NCBI RefSeq assembly: GCF_025024155.1
Contig: NW_026251787.1
Coordinates: 62,001-126,000, forward strand
From: Gamsiella multidivaricata
Taxonomy: Eukaryota; Mortierellomycota; Mortierellomycetes; Mortierellales; Mortierellaceae
Reading direction: 5' to 3'
DNA: 64,000 nucleotides
Within the stretch, counting starts at the first letter, position 1. Each line of letters begins with the position of its first letter. A program made the position numbers and the translations under genes. Below are positions 1 through 10,893 of this stretch, one piece after another. The notes under the pieces are model-generated. The model ran no database searches and was not told the DNA's origin. It saw nothing but the letters and a program-made list of their open reading frames with translations.

Positions 1-1529
1 TTCGTATGGGTCCTTGAATGAGACTTGAGATTGTAGAGCCGCGCAAACACCTTGTCACATCCCTCAAACGTACAAGGAAACGATGGTGCCCCCTCTGGAA
101 TCGACGCCGCAGTGTTCTGTGTAGCTGACCCTCCAGTCTTTCGCTTCTTACGCGCAGGTGTCATGGGTGTTGCTGCCGGTTCGGATGCTACGGGGTCAGA
201 AGCGGTGCCGAACTCTGATCCTTGAGCAGGGAACTGGCCCAAAGGAGGGGCTAACAGTCCGCCGCCGGCCACACCCAAATCAGACAGTCCTGGAATTCCG
301 CTCTGTGCAATCAATGTCTGAAGCGCCTGTTGAATAGCGTTGGTGTCCTGCAAAGCACTGACGACGTCGTCCTTGGGGTCCGTTGTCCATTTGATATGTG
401 TCTTGCCCGTAGCCTTGTCGACCTCGAATGTAAATCCTTGTGCCGAACTTGAGGTCGTGGATACCTCACCATTGGTCCCTGCAGCTGATGTGGCATTGGC
501 ATCGCCATTGAGAGATGCAGTTTCTAGACTGCTGGTCTTGTTGGCATCGGCATGTGTTGCGTTAAGAATCGCTTGCGCAAAAGCATGGGTGTCAACTAGA
601 GGCTTGGAGTCTGCGGATTGAGAGGGGAAGTTGATAGCGTGCGAGATGGCGATAAGGGATTCAGTAACATCCGGTGCGGTGGTGCTGGTTATGTTTGCTT
701 CCTTCAGTGCTTCCTCCAGCTTGGCAACTGTCGATTCTGTTTCCGTCTTTATCTCCTCCGTCGTCTGCCCATTGGCTTCCATGCCAGAGAGGTCTCCAGA
801 CTGGGATGCGGCGCTGTTAAGCGAGAGGGCAATCAGCTGAAGTGCTCGTGCAGCCTGGTTCTGCTCAAAGTCGTCCTGTGCAGTCCTCTTGCCTGGCGGC
901 TTCTGGTTCAGTGTCATCGACAGGGCCTCGTTATAGACATTGTTGACATCAAATGCGGGAGCGGGTACAGCTGAGGTAGATTGTGTCGTCTCTGGTTGCG
1001 CAGCTTGGTCGACTCCAGTTCCAGCGGCAACGGATGCTGCTACGGCAGCAACGGCGGCAGCGGCGGCGGCGTGCTCTTCGGCCTCAATTTGCTCGATGGG
1101 GGTGGTGAGGGCCTTGGTCAGGGCCTTGATATCATCTGCGGTAGAGTCATGGAAGGCACTGGCAATAGCCTGAGCTGCTGCAGCAGCGGCTGCCGCTGTT
1201 GCGTCTATTGCTGGATCTACTGCATCATGGTTCACAGCCTCTGCTACCGTTGTAGTTGGGATGACAGACACATCCCCGGTTTCGGCAACGGCGGCGGCAC
1301 TGACAGACGTATTGATGACTGTTACGTCCTCTGCTTTCACAGGTATCTCAAGGTCGGTTGTTGTTGCGGCAGGTTTGGCGGTTTCAGCAGAAGGATTGGT
1401 TGCATCTGGTTCCGGTCCGTAGTCAGAAGTAGAGGACGATGCGGTTGTGTCTGAGGTGAGATCGGACGCTTTGACAGAAGGGGATTGGATGGTTTCCTTG
1501 GGGATGTCTTCGGTGGTGCTTCTGTCCAT
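1..1529 (-). CDS. C2H2 zinc-finger protein, Ala/Thr-rich, 3' end cut by window edge
   Basis: The reading frame is open from the ATG at 1529 to the window edge, about 509 codons, with no intron needed. Most of it is low-complexity Ala/Ser/Thr/Gln sequence, including an Ala run near 1030-1070 and another near 1170-1200. A basic patch, ARKKRKTGG (about 140-160), looks like a nuclear localisation signal. The last visible stretch (about 5-76) is a complete C2H2 finger, CTFEGCDKVF followed by H-x3-H, ending in the linker start RTHT, so more fingers probably follow outside the window. It is most likely a sequence-specific transcription factor. The finger and the signal are seen; the regulatory role is inferred. 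Which factor it is cannot be told from one finger. Confidence 0.75.
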   Translation of the reverse strand, partial: MDRSTTEDIPKETIQSPSVKASDLTSDTTASSSTSDYGPEPDATNPSAETAKPAATTTDLEIPVKAEDVTVINTSVSAAAVAETGDVSVIPTTTVAEAVNHDAVDPAIDATAAAAAAAAQAIASAFHDSTADDIKALTKALTTPIEQIEAEEHAAAAAAVAAVAASVAAGTGVDQAAQPETTQSTSAVPAPAFDVNNVYNEALSMTLNQKPPGKRTAQDDFEQNQAARALQLIALSLNSAASQSGDLSGMEANGQTTEEIKTETESTVAKLEEALKEANITSTTAPDVTESLIAISHAINFPSQSADSKPLVDTHAFAQAILNATHADANKTSSLETASLNGDANATSAAGTNGEVSTTSSSAQGFTFEVDKATGKTHIKWTTDPKDDVVSALQDTNAIQQALQTLIAQSGIPGLSDLGVAGGGLLAPPLGQFPAQGSEFGTASDPVASEPAATPMTPARKKRKTGGSATQNTAASIPEGAPSFPCTFEGCDKVFARLYNLKSHSRTHT

Positions 1530-3015
1530 TTTGTTTCGGGAGGCTTTGGATGGAGGCTTTGATGGAGAAAGGGCGGCCAACCCTGGCCCGTCTGGTCTTT
1601 TTTGTTTGTTGAGGACTTGGGATGGAGGTCGCGAGCCTTTGTAAATGAAAACAAGCTGAGTGGGAGCCAAAAAAAAAAAAAAAAAATCTTCCTGGACACA
1701 ACACCAAACAGAGCATTCCAATTAAAGCGGTTCAGCCTGTTCCATAATTTATAGCTCGCTCCTCAAGACATGGATGGAGCGGAGGATTGTCATTGAAAAA
1801 TAGGATTTTACAATCAACTGTCTGCTATTTTTGATCCACGGTGTTGGTCCCCAGTGGCATACCATCATATAGATAAAGTGTAGTCTGAGGCACGATTCTA
1901 GTCACTCTTGACTGCAAAACATAAAATGCCATGGTCAGCAGAACGAACTAGATTGTTGCTGCTGTCGTAAAAACCTGACTTAACACGAGTATTCAAATCA
2001 ACTGGCACGACTGTGTCTACTACGTACTGCGGTGTCCGAGACTCAGTTCTTTGTGGAAGAGAGCGATAAAGTTGTCGCGAAGAGCCCTGGTCCAGATCCA
2101 GTAGACTATTCATGGGAATAGAGCAGAAGGGAAGACCAAGGTATTAAAGAAAAAAGTGATACGGCCATTTTTTTCCAATGCACTTTATTAGACCATATGT
2201 TTCTGTTTAAGTGGTTATTGGATATGGAGTGTTCAACTGCAGCAAGGCGTCCGAATGAAGAAGTGTCAGCAACGTGGAAGTGACCTGCTTGTCCAACTTT
2301 GACATGGACATGGCAATCGTACTTGTTACGTTGTAGATCAGATTGGTGGCACAAAGGTTTTGAGCGAGGATGAGCATGCACGGACGTGCAACATGGATCG
2401 GATGTGCTCTTGTCTCACGAGTGAGAATCAGGCTATTGGGCTGAAGGGGTAACAGACCCCAGGGGAAGAGAGGAGGGCTACCATCCGGGCTGCTTGGCGC
2501 CAGAGACTCTTCTTCTTCCGATGTGATATCGTCGAGGGAAGGCTAAAAAATAAAAATAAAATAAAAAAATAAAAATAAAAATAAAAAGAGAAATTAAGTC
2601 CAACTGACCCTGAGCAATTGGCAAGGGGAAACACATGGGCAAACCCAGCGATTAGTAATTGAAATTAGTTTACGTTAATGGCTGTACCCTGGGGAACACT
2701 AAAAACGCCAGCCTGGCACTTCAAGCGGCGCACGGACAGCCCTCCTGTTGGCGCATCTTTAGCCGATACGGAGTCTAGTGGGGTGTATTGGGTTATGATG
2801 ATGGTGATGATGATGACAGATATTCATATTCGTATTAGTATTGAATCCTATCTCCATATTCATATCCGCATATACATATCCATATTCACTCATTCACTCA
2901 TTCACTCATGCACTCATGCACTCACTCATTCATCCAAGTCGGATGCTTTAACTCTCTTTCGACTCTTTTTGGGATTTAACACTCTGTACACACACCACAC
3001 ACACACACACACACA

Positions 3016-3050
<35 letters not shown>

Positions 3051-3202
3051 CCTTCCCTTCTCCACATCAACCATCTCCACTCCATCGCCCTCCCTCATCA
3101 CTCTCCATTCCCTCTCTCGCTCACTCGCACTGCATCTCTCTCCCTCTCTCTCTCTTCTCTCTCATTTCCACATTCAACATCATTGCCCCATCACTTGCCG
3201 CC
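1530..3202. other. Intergenic region between divergent C2H2 and PSD2 genes
   Basis: This holds both promoters. Close to the C2H2 start is an A-run (1670-1686) and at 2542-2586 a run of AAAATA-type repeats. A 71-codon minus-strand ORF (1898-2113) could code for a small protein, but I recognise nothing in it and no splice partners are evident. Next to PSD2 there is a microsatellite (CA then CT repeats, about 2995-3050) in a strongly pyrimidine-rich leader, usual for fungal promoters. Confidence 0.5.
2995..3050. repeat. (CA)n(CT)n compound microsatellite in PSD2 leader
   Basis: About 12 CA units run directly into about 15 CT units, followed by a wider pyrimidine-rich tract up to 3180. It lies about 150-210 bp upstream of the PSD2 start codon, so it is probably in the promoter or 5' UTR. 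Confidence 0.9.
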
Positions 3203-6200
3203 ATGCTGTCGAGAGTGGTCCTGAACTCATCCACCACCACTCCTGTCAGCAGGCCTGAGACACCTGCCATGTCCATGCCCACATCCCTCTCCCAGGACGA
3301 GGATGACACCCTCGTTGCCAAAGTCCGTCTATGTATCTACCGAGCAAAAGACCTCGTTAGCAGAGACAGGGTAAATGAATTATTTCCAACCCGCCTCACT
3401 AATGCATATTGTCAAGTAACACATGCTGCCGCGCGGTTGTTAATTAAAATAACAAACAAAAAAAAACTCATGTATCTCATACTCTCTTCTTGTAAATAGA
3501 ACGGCTTCTCTGATCCTTATGTCAAAGTATCGATCGGTGGACAAAAGTTCACAACAGATGTTATCAACAAGTCATTGAACCCCGTCTGGGACGCCTCCTT
3601 CGACTTTGATCTCGAGGCGCAATCACTACCAGATCAGGCCAGTCTCATGTTCTGGGACAAGGATCGCTGGGGCCGAGATGATTACCTCGGTACTGTCTAC
3701 ATCCCCTTTGACCGTGCATCTCTCTGGCTCGACTCGACGCCAAGGCACTTTGACGACCCGCAAAATGAGGCAAGTATTTATTATTTATGATTAGCAATCG
3801 TGAACCAATGTATGGTGCTTGTGTTCCTGTGAATACGGCTTGTTATTTTTATTTTTTTTTAGCTCGTTAAATACCGCCTCTTCTCTCGATCGAATGATGT
3901 TGGCTTTCTTAAAGACGCACAGGAGAATTGGTCTGAAAGAGCATGCGGAGCAAATGCAAAGTGCAAATAAAGAGAAAAGAGTGAGCGCAAGAGGATAAGA
4001 GGGAAAGTGAGAAAAGAGAGCCGCAGACATTTTCCTGATCGGGACCGATCCATCCCTTTGTTGAGTTCGTCCGTTGGGCTCCATTATTCGCAAAAAGGAC
4101 AAATGAGCTTGGGCGAATGGTTACCGTTGCTGGAACAAAGTTCGCATCTCTTTGCCCTTTCAGATTCCGTGCTATACCTATGCTATACCTACTATACCTA
4201 TACTATACCCGCGCTATGACATCCCTATCTGACTAGCGTGTCTTACCGGCATTTCTAGGCTAAATGGTTTCCACTTCATTCGATTCCTGGCAAGTTTTCA
4301 AAGGTCACTGGCGAAGGTAATGTGCATCTGATATGGCGATATCGACAATATCGACAATCCTTGTCTATTTTTTGTGTCGCTGTGAACTTGTATTTAATTA
4401 ACCACCCTAAATCCAATCTTTATAGTACAAGTCAAATTTGGATTCATCGATACCGCCCTGGCGCCTGTACACGCGGATTCGCAGCTGGATTGCGAAAAGG
4501 TATGGAGCAGGCTCGCCAGTGGGCGCAACAAGCTGGGTCTTGGACAGCGCCAGGTTCATACTGCAAACAACACAGTCGTCCCAATGGCCGATATACCAAT
4601 TGCGGTAGGCGAGGGCGATCCATCCATGGGCCTCTCGGCTCTACGACTAGACACTCCTTCGCCTCCGCCTGGCACCCTCACCGCATCATCCTCGACTTCA
4701 ACCTTGTCCGCAGCTGCTGCGCCCAACAATTTACATGGCATCGTCTTCATGGAGATCACATCTGCCTCGAACCTGCCGAGGACGCGCAATGTCACACGAA
4801 CTGGCTTTGATATGGATCCCTTTGTAGTTATTTCATTCGGAAAGTACATTTTCAGGACGCGTGTCATCCGGCACAACTTGAACCCAACTTGGCGGGCCAA
4901 ATTGATGTTCAGGGTTCACCATGGTGAAGAGACCTTCAAGATCAAATACTCAATCCATGACTGGGATAAGCTGAGCGGAAACGACTATGTTGGCATGGCC
5001 TCCATGGATGTCGATACTTTGATCAATGCATCCAAGGGACAAGACACTGAACGACCGTCTTCACCGATACCGGGCGTAGAGGATGAGAAGGACATTCCGG
5101 ACCTGGACATGAAGGACTATACTCTTAAGATTGCAATCGCAAGTAACATCAAACCTCCAGCGGACGATACATCGTTAAAAGTGCGCGCTAAATTTGTGAC
5201 ATACACCAATCTAAGGCGGCGATTTTGGCTCGGGCTTACAAAGGCCTTCGATGCTGACCCGCGCCGAGATCTCTACAGCAAGGTTCTCATCCAGGCCATG
5301 CTAGAGGGGTTGGGATCGAATCTCTCAAGCAAGACCGTCGACAGCTTCTTTGCTCCATATTACAAGGACCCGGAGCAAGACGAGCTCACATTTGACGAAC
5401 TCTTTGAAAGGCTGGAGAGGCAGGTCCGACTGGATGATAGCGTTCCGAGCAAACGACGAAAACGTAGGATTCGAAAATTCTGGGCCAGGAAGTCAAAGGC
5501 TGCAGCTTTTCAGGATATGGATGGGAAGGATTCGACATATGGCAAAGAGTCGACGGACGGAAAAGATTCGACAGATGGAAAGGAGGTGACAGAGGATTCC
5601 TTAGAGGATGAGGACGAAGAGGAGGACAATGAGCTGTTCTTGCATCTTACACGCAACGAGATCCCAGCAGGATCTATACCTCAAGCCATGGAAATGGTCG
5701 AGCCCACCGAGGCAGACTTTGATCCTCAGAGCTCTGAGGATGAGTATGTGATCCGTATTGATGCCTGCCCTATCTGCCGCGATCCAAGTTTGGGCTCGAA
5801 GCTGGAAACGGACGTTATCACGCACATTGCTGTCTGCTCTGGCAATGATGGATTCAATCTTGATAAACTGATCCTGGGCAACTTTGTGACTGAGGCCAAT
5901 GCACAGCGGAAATGGATCACCAAGGTCGTCAACACTCTCGGCTACGGACGCTATGTGATCGGCAAGGTAAAGATGAAAATGCATCCAAGGGAAACTGGAG
6001 ATGGGTTTGAGATGTTTGATTAAGGTCTAACACCCTTTTTTCATGTAGAATAATGCAAATATCATTGTTCAAGATCGAGCGACAGGTACGATGTTGGAGG
6101 AAAAGATGCCGACGTTTATTCGCCTGGGTATCCGGTTGCTCTACAGGAGTCCCGCCCAAAAGATTCGCGTAGGCAAGATCATGACGAACATGACCAGGAA

Positions 6201-7062
6201 GCAGGGACTCAAGTTTGATGACCCAAGATCCAAACGGAGCATCGAGCCGTTTATTCGATTCCACAATCTCGAGGCACATATGGAGGAGGTCTTAGAGCCG
6301 GTCAATAGCTTTAAGACGTTCAACGAATTCTTTTACAGAAGACTGAAAGCGGATGCCAGGACACTAGCCTCACCAGGAGATGATCGCGTGGCTGTGAGTG
6401 TGGCCGACTGCCGTATGACATGTTTCCAGACGATCTCTGATGCACAAAAGTTCTGGATCAAGGGCCGGCAATTCACAGTGGCCAAGCTGTTGGATGACGA
6501 GAAGTTGGCCAAGAAGTACGATGGTGGAAGCTTAGCCATCTTCCGCTTAGCACCGCAAGACTACCACAGGTAAGTTGCTATGACTGTAAATAATATGACT
6601 TCTTTGGCTATGGTCGCCATTCTCTGAAGCTAACGATCGACACTCTGTTTCATTACCTGGTTAAATAGGTACCACGTCCCTGTTCGTGGCGTCATATCGG
6701 AGTCAAGATTAATTGCGGGAGAGTACTTCACTGTCAATCCAATGTCGATCCGGAGTCATTTGGATGTGTATGGCGAGAACAAGCGCGTGATATCGACGAT
6801 CGAGTCAAAAGAGTTTGGCACGGTTGCGTACTGTTCTATAGGAGCAATGATGGTGGGATCGATTGTGCTAACGAGCAAGCCAGGGCAGGAGGTGGAACGA
6901 ATGGAGGAGCACGGGTACTTTGCGTTCGGAGGATCAACGATCGTAATCCTGTTTGAACCGAACTCAATTCAATTTGACGAGGATTTGTTACGGTCGTCAA
7001 AGGAACAGATTGAGATGCTGGTGCGCGTCGGTATGCGCGTTGGTGTGTCGACCAGGCAGTAG
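3203..7062 (+). CDS. PSD2: Phosphatidylserine decarboxylase proenzyme, Psd2 type (C2-C2-PSD)
   Basis: Converts phosphatidylserine to phosphatidylethanolamine in endosomal/Golgi membranes. Six exons: 3203-3370, 3500-3769, 4259-4316, 4426-5966, 6049-6569 and 6669-7062, giving 983 residues. Domains in order: C2 (about 37-165, with NGFSDPYVKVSIGG), second C2 (about 268-390), an EF-hand-like stretch, a Cys/His cluster (CPIC at about 613 and HIAVC) typical of fungal Psd2, and the PSD domain from about 680. The DYHRYHVPV motif is present, with DYHR closing exon 5 and YHVPV opening exon 6. The self-cleavage motif is GGST, with Ser at about 942, leaving an alpha subunit of about 42 residues. GGST rather than LGST is the Psd2 form. 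Intron 2 (3770-4258) is long and has a GC donor (GAG|GCAAGT). An alternative upstream in-frame ATG at 2678 exists, but it sits in the microsatellite leader. Confidence 0.95.
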
Positions 7063-7426
7063 TCGCCTCTTCTTCGGCATCCATTTCTTTTCAGTATCTA
7101 CACGGACAAACACACATCATCACTCATATTCACAGGCATATTCAACATAAATACTACGACTAATACCATGCATGCATCTGTGTGAGGGAAAGAAACAGCT
7201 GTACCATCGTCTAGGGTAGACGAGCCTGCGAGTGTTGCTCCTGACCCTTTGATTGTGGAGACGCGGAAATGGTGCCTGGAGGTGGTATTGCGATTGCAGA
7301 GGGTGGCCAATGATTGATGAGGGAATCATTGCCACACGAACAGACATTTTTCCTTCAGACATCCCGTGGGTGTTCTTTCACCGATCCACAAATACACACA
7401 CAAAAACGAGCACCCCACGCACCCCC

Positions 7427-7474
7427 TCAACCCTTTCCTCAACCCTTTCCTCAACCCTTTCCTTAACCCTTTCT
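7427..7474. repeat. 12-bp tandem repeat (unit TCAACCCTTTCC), about 4 copies
   Basis: Four near-perfect 12-bp units, the last carrying TT for TC, lie in the pyrimidine-rich leader about 170-215 bp before the PAP2 start codon. The unit contains AACCCT, so it superficially resembles a telomere repeat, but the period is 12 and the setting is internal. Confidence 0.85.
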
Positions 7475-7643
7475 ACGCTTTCCGCAAGATTACTTCCCCC
7501 CTTTCCCCCCCCCTCCTCACTCCATTCCACTCCACCCCACTCCACTTCACTCATTCCTTCTCACTCTCTCATCCACCCCACCATCAAAACAGCATCTGCA
7601 CAAAAAAACACTTGTACTGCTACAAACCACCATTGTTCAGGCC

Positions 7644-9119
7644 ATGTATCCTTCACACACAGCCTCATACGAGAGACCCGAGTATATGCAGGAGCAACAA
7701 GAACAGCAACAACTACCAGCAGGAACGCCATCAACTGCATCAACCGGTCCAGTGGAGCGGCAACAACAGCAGCACCAGCACCAGAGACAGCCCTGGTCTC
7801 TCATTGGTGCCTTGTCGATATCGCTGTATCAGTCCCTGTCGTTTTCACGGTCGCCATCGTTTGAGCGCACCCGATACATTGCCTCGACATGCACGTTTAT
7901 TGCGATCATCTATCTCCGGACGCTGCACTGTCTCTTCTTTGGCACAGGGGCGCTGTCCTGTGCAGTCCTTGGTAAGTCGACATGGCGATCTAACCACACT
8001 GCCAGTGGATCTCAATCGCACGCACCCCTTCTCCACTTCTGTCCCCCTTCGTCCATTATGCAATGCTGTAACTAAAGATATGATGGGTGTGACCCGGAAG
8101 TGGAGAGATGAGGAAAAAAATACGCCCACCATACCACTTGCGCCGAGACAATAAGGTTCAAATGCGAGATGACGATGACAGCATAATGCGGTTACGGAGG
8201 ATGATGATCCTCCGCTCAGCAAACACCCAGACCAGTTGCCGGTACCTGATCTGTACCTAACCGGACCCATTCTCATTGTCAACAACCCTCTATAGCGAAA
8301 TGCCTGAAGCACACTATTCGACAGCCACGGCCGGAGAGGGTGGACACGACCATCGCCGAGGAGACGGGTTCGTCCTCGGTGCTCTCACAACCAACAACAC
8401 CAGCAACTACTTTGCCCTCTGTCTCAACAACAACAACAACAACAACAACCACGACAACGACAATGTCCACCTCAACATCTGCAGGGCCCTCATCCACAAA
8501 GAACCCACAGACAAATGACGATCCCATTCCCCGAGCCGGTTCACCCACACTCTCCCTTGCTCCAACTACAACCCTACAGCAAGAACAAGTCAACGCCATT
8601 AACGCTGCAGCCCCCAAGGCCTCCCAGACCTCATCGTCCGCCTACCGAATCCGGCGGCAGCGACGCCGCGTCCGGTTCTATTTCCGCCCCGACTACGGCA
8701 TGCCCAGTAGCCATGCCCAACTGGTCGCCTTCTTTGTCTGCTACATCTCTCTGCAACTCGTCCTTATGGAACCCGAGGGATCCCCTGGTCAGTGGTTCTT
8801 GATCATGTTGTTGCAGCTCTATGCCTGGTCAGTTGTTTGGTCGCGTATTCGGCTGGGACAACATTCAGTCAGTCAGGTTCTTGTAGGCGCGGTGATTGGG
8901 GCCGTCTATGGGATGGTCTGGTTTGCGATCTGGAGCTGGAAGGTTGAGGAGATGATCCAACATTGGCAGTGGATGGACCGGTATGGAGTCATTCAGGTAC
9001 GGAAGATGTGGAGACAAATGGAGATGGATGAGATGGTCGCTGTAGGTCGAGTTGGCGGGAGGATGTATCTGAGACATGACCAGGCCTTTCAGCATAACGA
9101 GCGGTTCTTGAGGTTATAG
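7644..9119 (+). CDS. CAX4: PAP2-superfamily phosphatase, probable dolichyldiphosphatase
   Basis: Likely recycles dolichyl diphosphate in the ER for N-glycosylation. Two exons (7644-7971 and 8296-9119) give 383 residues. The three PAP2 motifs are visible: K-x6-RP as KHTIRQPRP just after the splice, PSSHA in the second, and SRIRLGQH in the third. The third motif ends HSVSQV, with Gln where many PAP2 enzymes have Asp. As I recall, Cax4/DOLPP1 proteins also have Gln there, which supports dolichyldiphosphatase over a lipid phosphate phosphatase. Hydrophobic segments follow PSSHA. The N-terminus is Gln-rich, and about 100 residues of Ser/Thr-rich sequence, including an unbroken Thr run, separate motifs 1 and 2, which is unusual. 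A general lipid phosphatase is the alternative. Confidence 0.8.
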
Positions 9120-9285
9120 AAAGATGAGGAGGAAGAGGAGGAGGTGATGGATGAACACTTTGTATATATGTAAACGCTTATGCTGTAAGAATAAATCGTG
9201 AACGACAGAGAGATTGAAACACTAAGAAAAAAAAAGGTATCAAAAAGATGTTTATTCTCGCCAGACGAAGGAGCAAGTGGACGCT

Positions 9286-9362
9286 ATCGAAGAAACAGGT
9301 AGATATTATCAAAGGAACAGATAGACACAATCGAAGGAACAGGTAGATACAATCGAAGGAGA
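9286..9362. repeat. 22-bp tandem repeat, about 3.5 copies
   Basis: Imperfect units of the form ATCGAAGGAACAGGTAGATA (plus 2 bases) repeat between the convergent PAP2 and lipase genes, ending just before the lipase stop codon on the other strand. I see no coding potential. Confidence 0.7.
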
Positions 9363-9374
9363 GGACGTCCCATC

Positions 9375-10893
9375 TTAGTTAAGCGCATCGGCGCAGTTGA
9401 TGGTCTGGTCGGCGGTGGGGGTGAAGAACGCGTGCACCGCGTTGAATGCGATCGCTATTTGCATCAGTGGCAAGAAGAAGTAAATAATAAAGAGAATATA
9501 TCGCCATTAGAACCTTCCACTCTACGTCTTCTTTTGGTATACATGCGGACGAAATGCAACACGACCTACGATCAATGGCCTGGGCGAGATGCTCAGAGAT
9601 ATCGGCCGAACACCAGTTTTGCAGGACCTGGTTGTGCACGTTCGGGTTGTCGTCGCGCAGGAACCCAGTCGTGTACGGCGTCACGATCTCATCCAACCTG
9701 TGCAAGGACACGAAGGACAACGCGGTGGAAGGCGGGGAAGTGAGGAAGAGAGAAGGAGAGGGTCAGATTGCGGTACGAAATCGTACTACAGAGAAGGGAC
9801 ATTACGAGTTATGTAAGAAAAAAGAACAAGACTTACTTGGACGCAATCATGAGATATTGGACACCCGGGACGGTATCTCCACCGGCGTTCAGGTTCTGGA
9901 TGAAGGTGCTGTTCTGCAGGAACTGGAAGCATGAAAGGCAGCCCTTGTCAAAAATCTATATTTTCAGTTTTTTTTTTTTAATGGAAAGAGGGGCATAGAA
10001 AGAAAGGTATTGATAAGTGTCTCTCATAAACATTGCACATTTTTGGGCTTGGGATCAAGTGTCACCTGTGGTGCTTACATCCTTCACGGAATCGTAGAGT
10101 CCCAGAGGCTGGAGCAGATTGGCCAGACCAAGAAGTGTGGTTCCATACTGGATGGCACCGATGGCCGCGAATTTGTCTATCAGACAGCATGTTGGAGGCA
10201 TGAGCGCGCAAGAGATGAGCACAGGCACCGTAAGCGCAAAGCACTGTTGGAGACGCGTCAGACCAGTTTAAGGAAGTAGGGGAGTGATACTTGCGGATCT
10301 TATCGGCGCCGTTCAGAAACTTCATGTAGTAGCGAGGCATCAGTGACCCCTAAAACAAGAACAGCAACGGACAAGACCATCGATTACTCTTCATATCCCT
10401 AACCCTTGCCTACCGAACACCAAATAGAGCGTCTCCATCGTCCCCTCATTACCTGCGAATGCCCAAACAAGTCCACCTGCGTGGTGTTGGTTGCCGTCAG
10501 CACCTTGTCCACAAACTCCTTCAGCTGTTGAGCACTGTTCTCCATCTTATCCAGTCCATAAAAAATGGGCACATCATTCAACTGTCCGTAACTCAACGAG
10601 AACACACAGTACCCCTTCGCGACGAACCTCGGCGCCATATAGAACCAGTTGTCGAAACTGTTCGCCGTCAGGCCGTGCACGAGAACCAACGGGTAGGGGT
10701 GCGCGCTCGAGGGCTTGCAGGACCAGTTGTTCCAGCCTGCTGAAAGGCTTCGCTTTTGAACCACGGTCTCGGATGCGAGGGAGGATGACTCGGGAGACAG
10801 AGGGATGGGCGAGGCCTGGATGGCGGGGATGGACGCGACCAGCGCGATCACCGTGGCCATGGCGGCAGAATTGAGGGCCTTGGAGAATAGCAT
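9375..10893 (-). CDS. Secreted lipase, alpha/beta hydrolase (bacterial class 2 lipase-like)
   Basis: Six exons in transcript order: 10893-10453, 10349-10295, 10176-10079, 9955-9837, 9697-9570 and 9454-9375, giving 306 residues. The first ~27 residues form a signal peptide, and a dibasic KR site follows in the Ser-rich pro-region. LVLVHGLTANSFDNW is the oxyanion region. The nucleophile elbow GHSQG (Ser146) spans the first splice junction, which confirms the splice. LDEIVTPYTTGF and CSADISEH carry the likely catalytic Asp and His. Intron 2 has a GC donor (CC|GCAAGT), the only choice that keeps the frame. The exon 4 start could instead be 9943, in frame. A TATA-like TATAAATA lies about 120 bp upstream at 11012-11019. 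Triacylglycerol lipase is likely; another esterase is possible. Confidence 0.85.

Noticed and set aside
7427..7474. Internal telomere
   Set aside because: Period 12 with only four units inside a gene leader; not a TTAGGG array.
7253..8154. Two long plus-strand ORFs over the PAP2 leader and intron
   Set aside because: They read pyrimidine-rich leader, then PAP2 exon 1 in wrong frames, then the intron. The PAP2 frame explains the conserved motifs.
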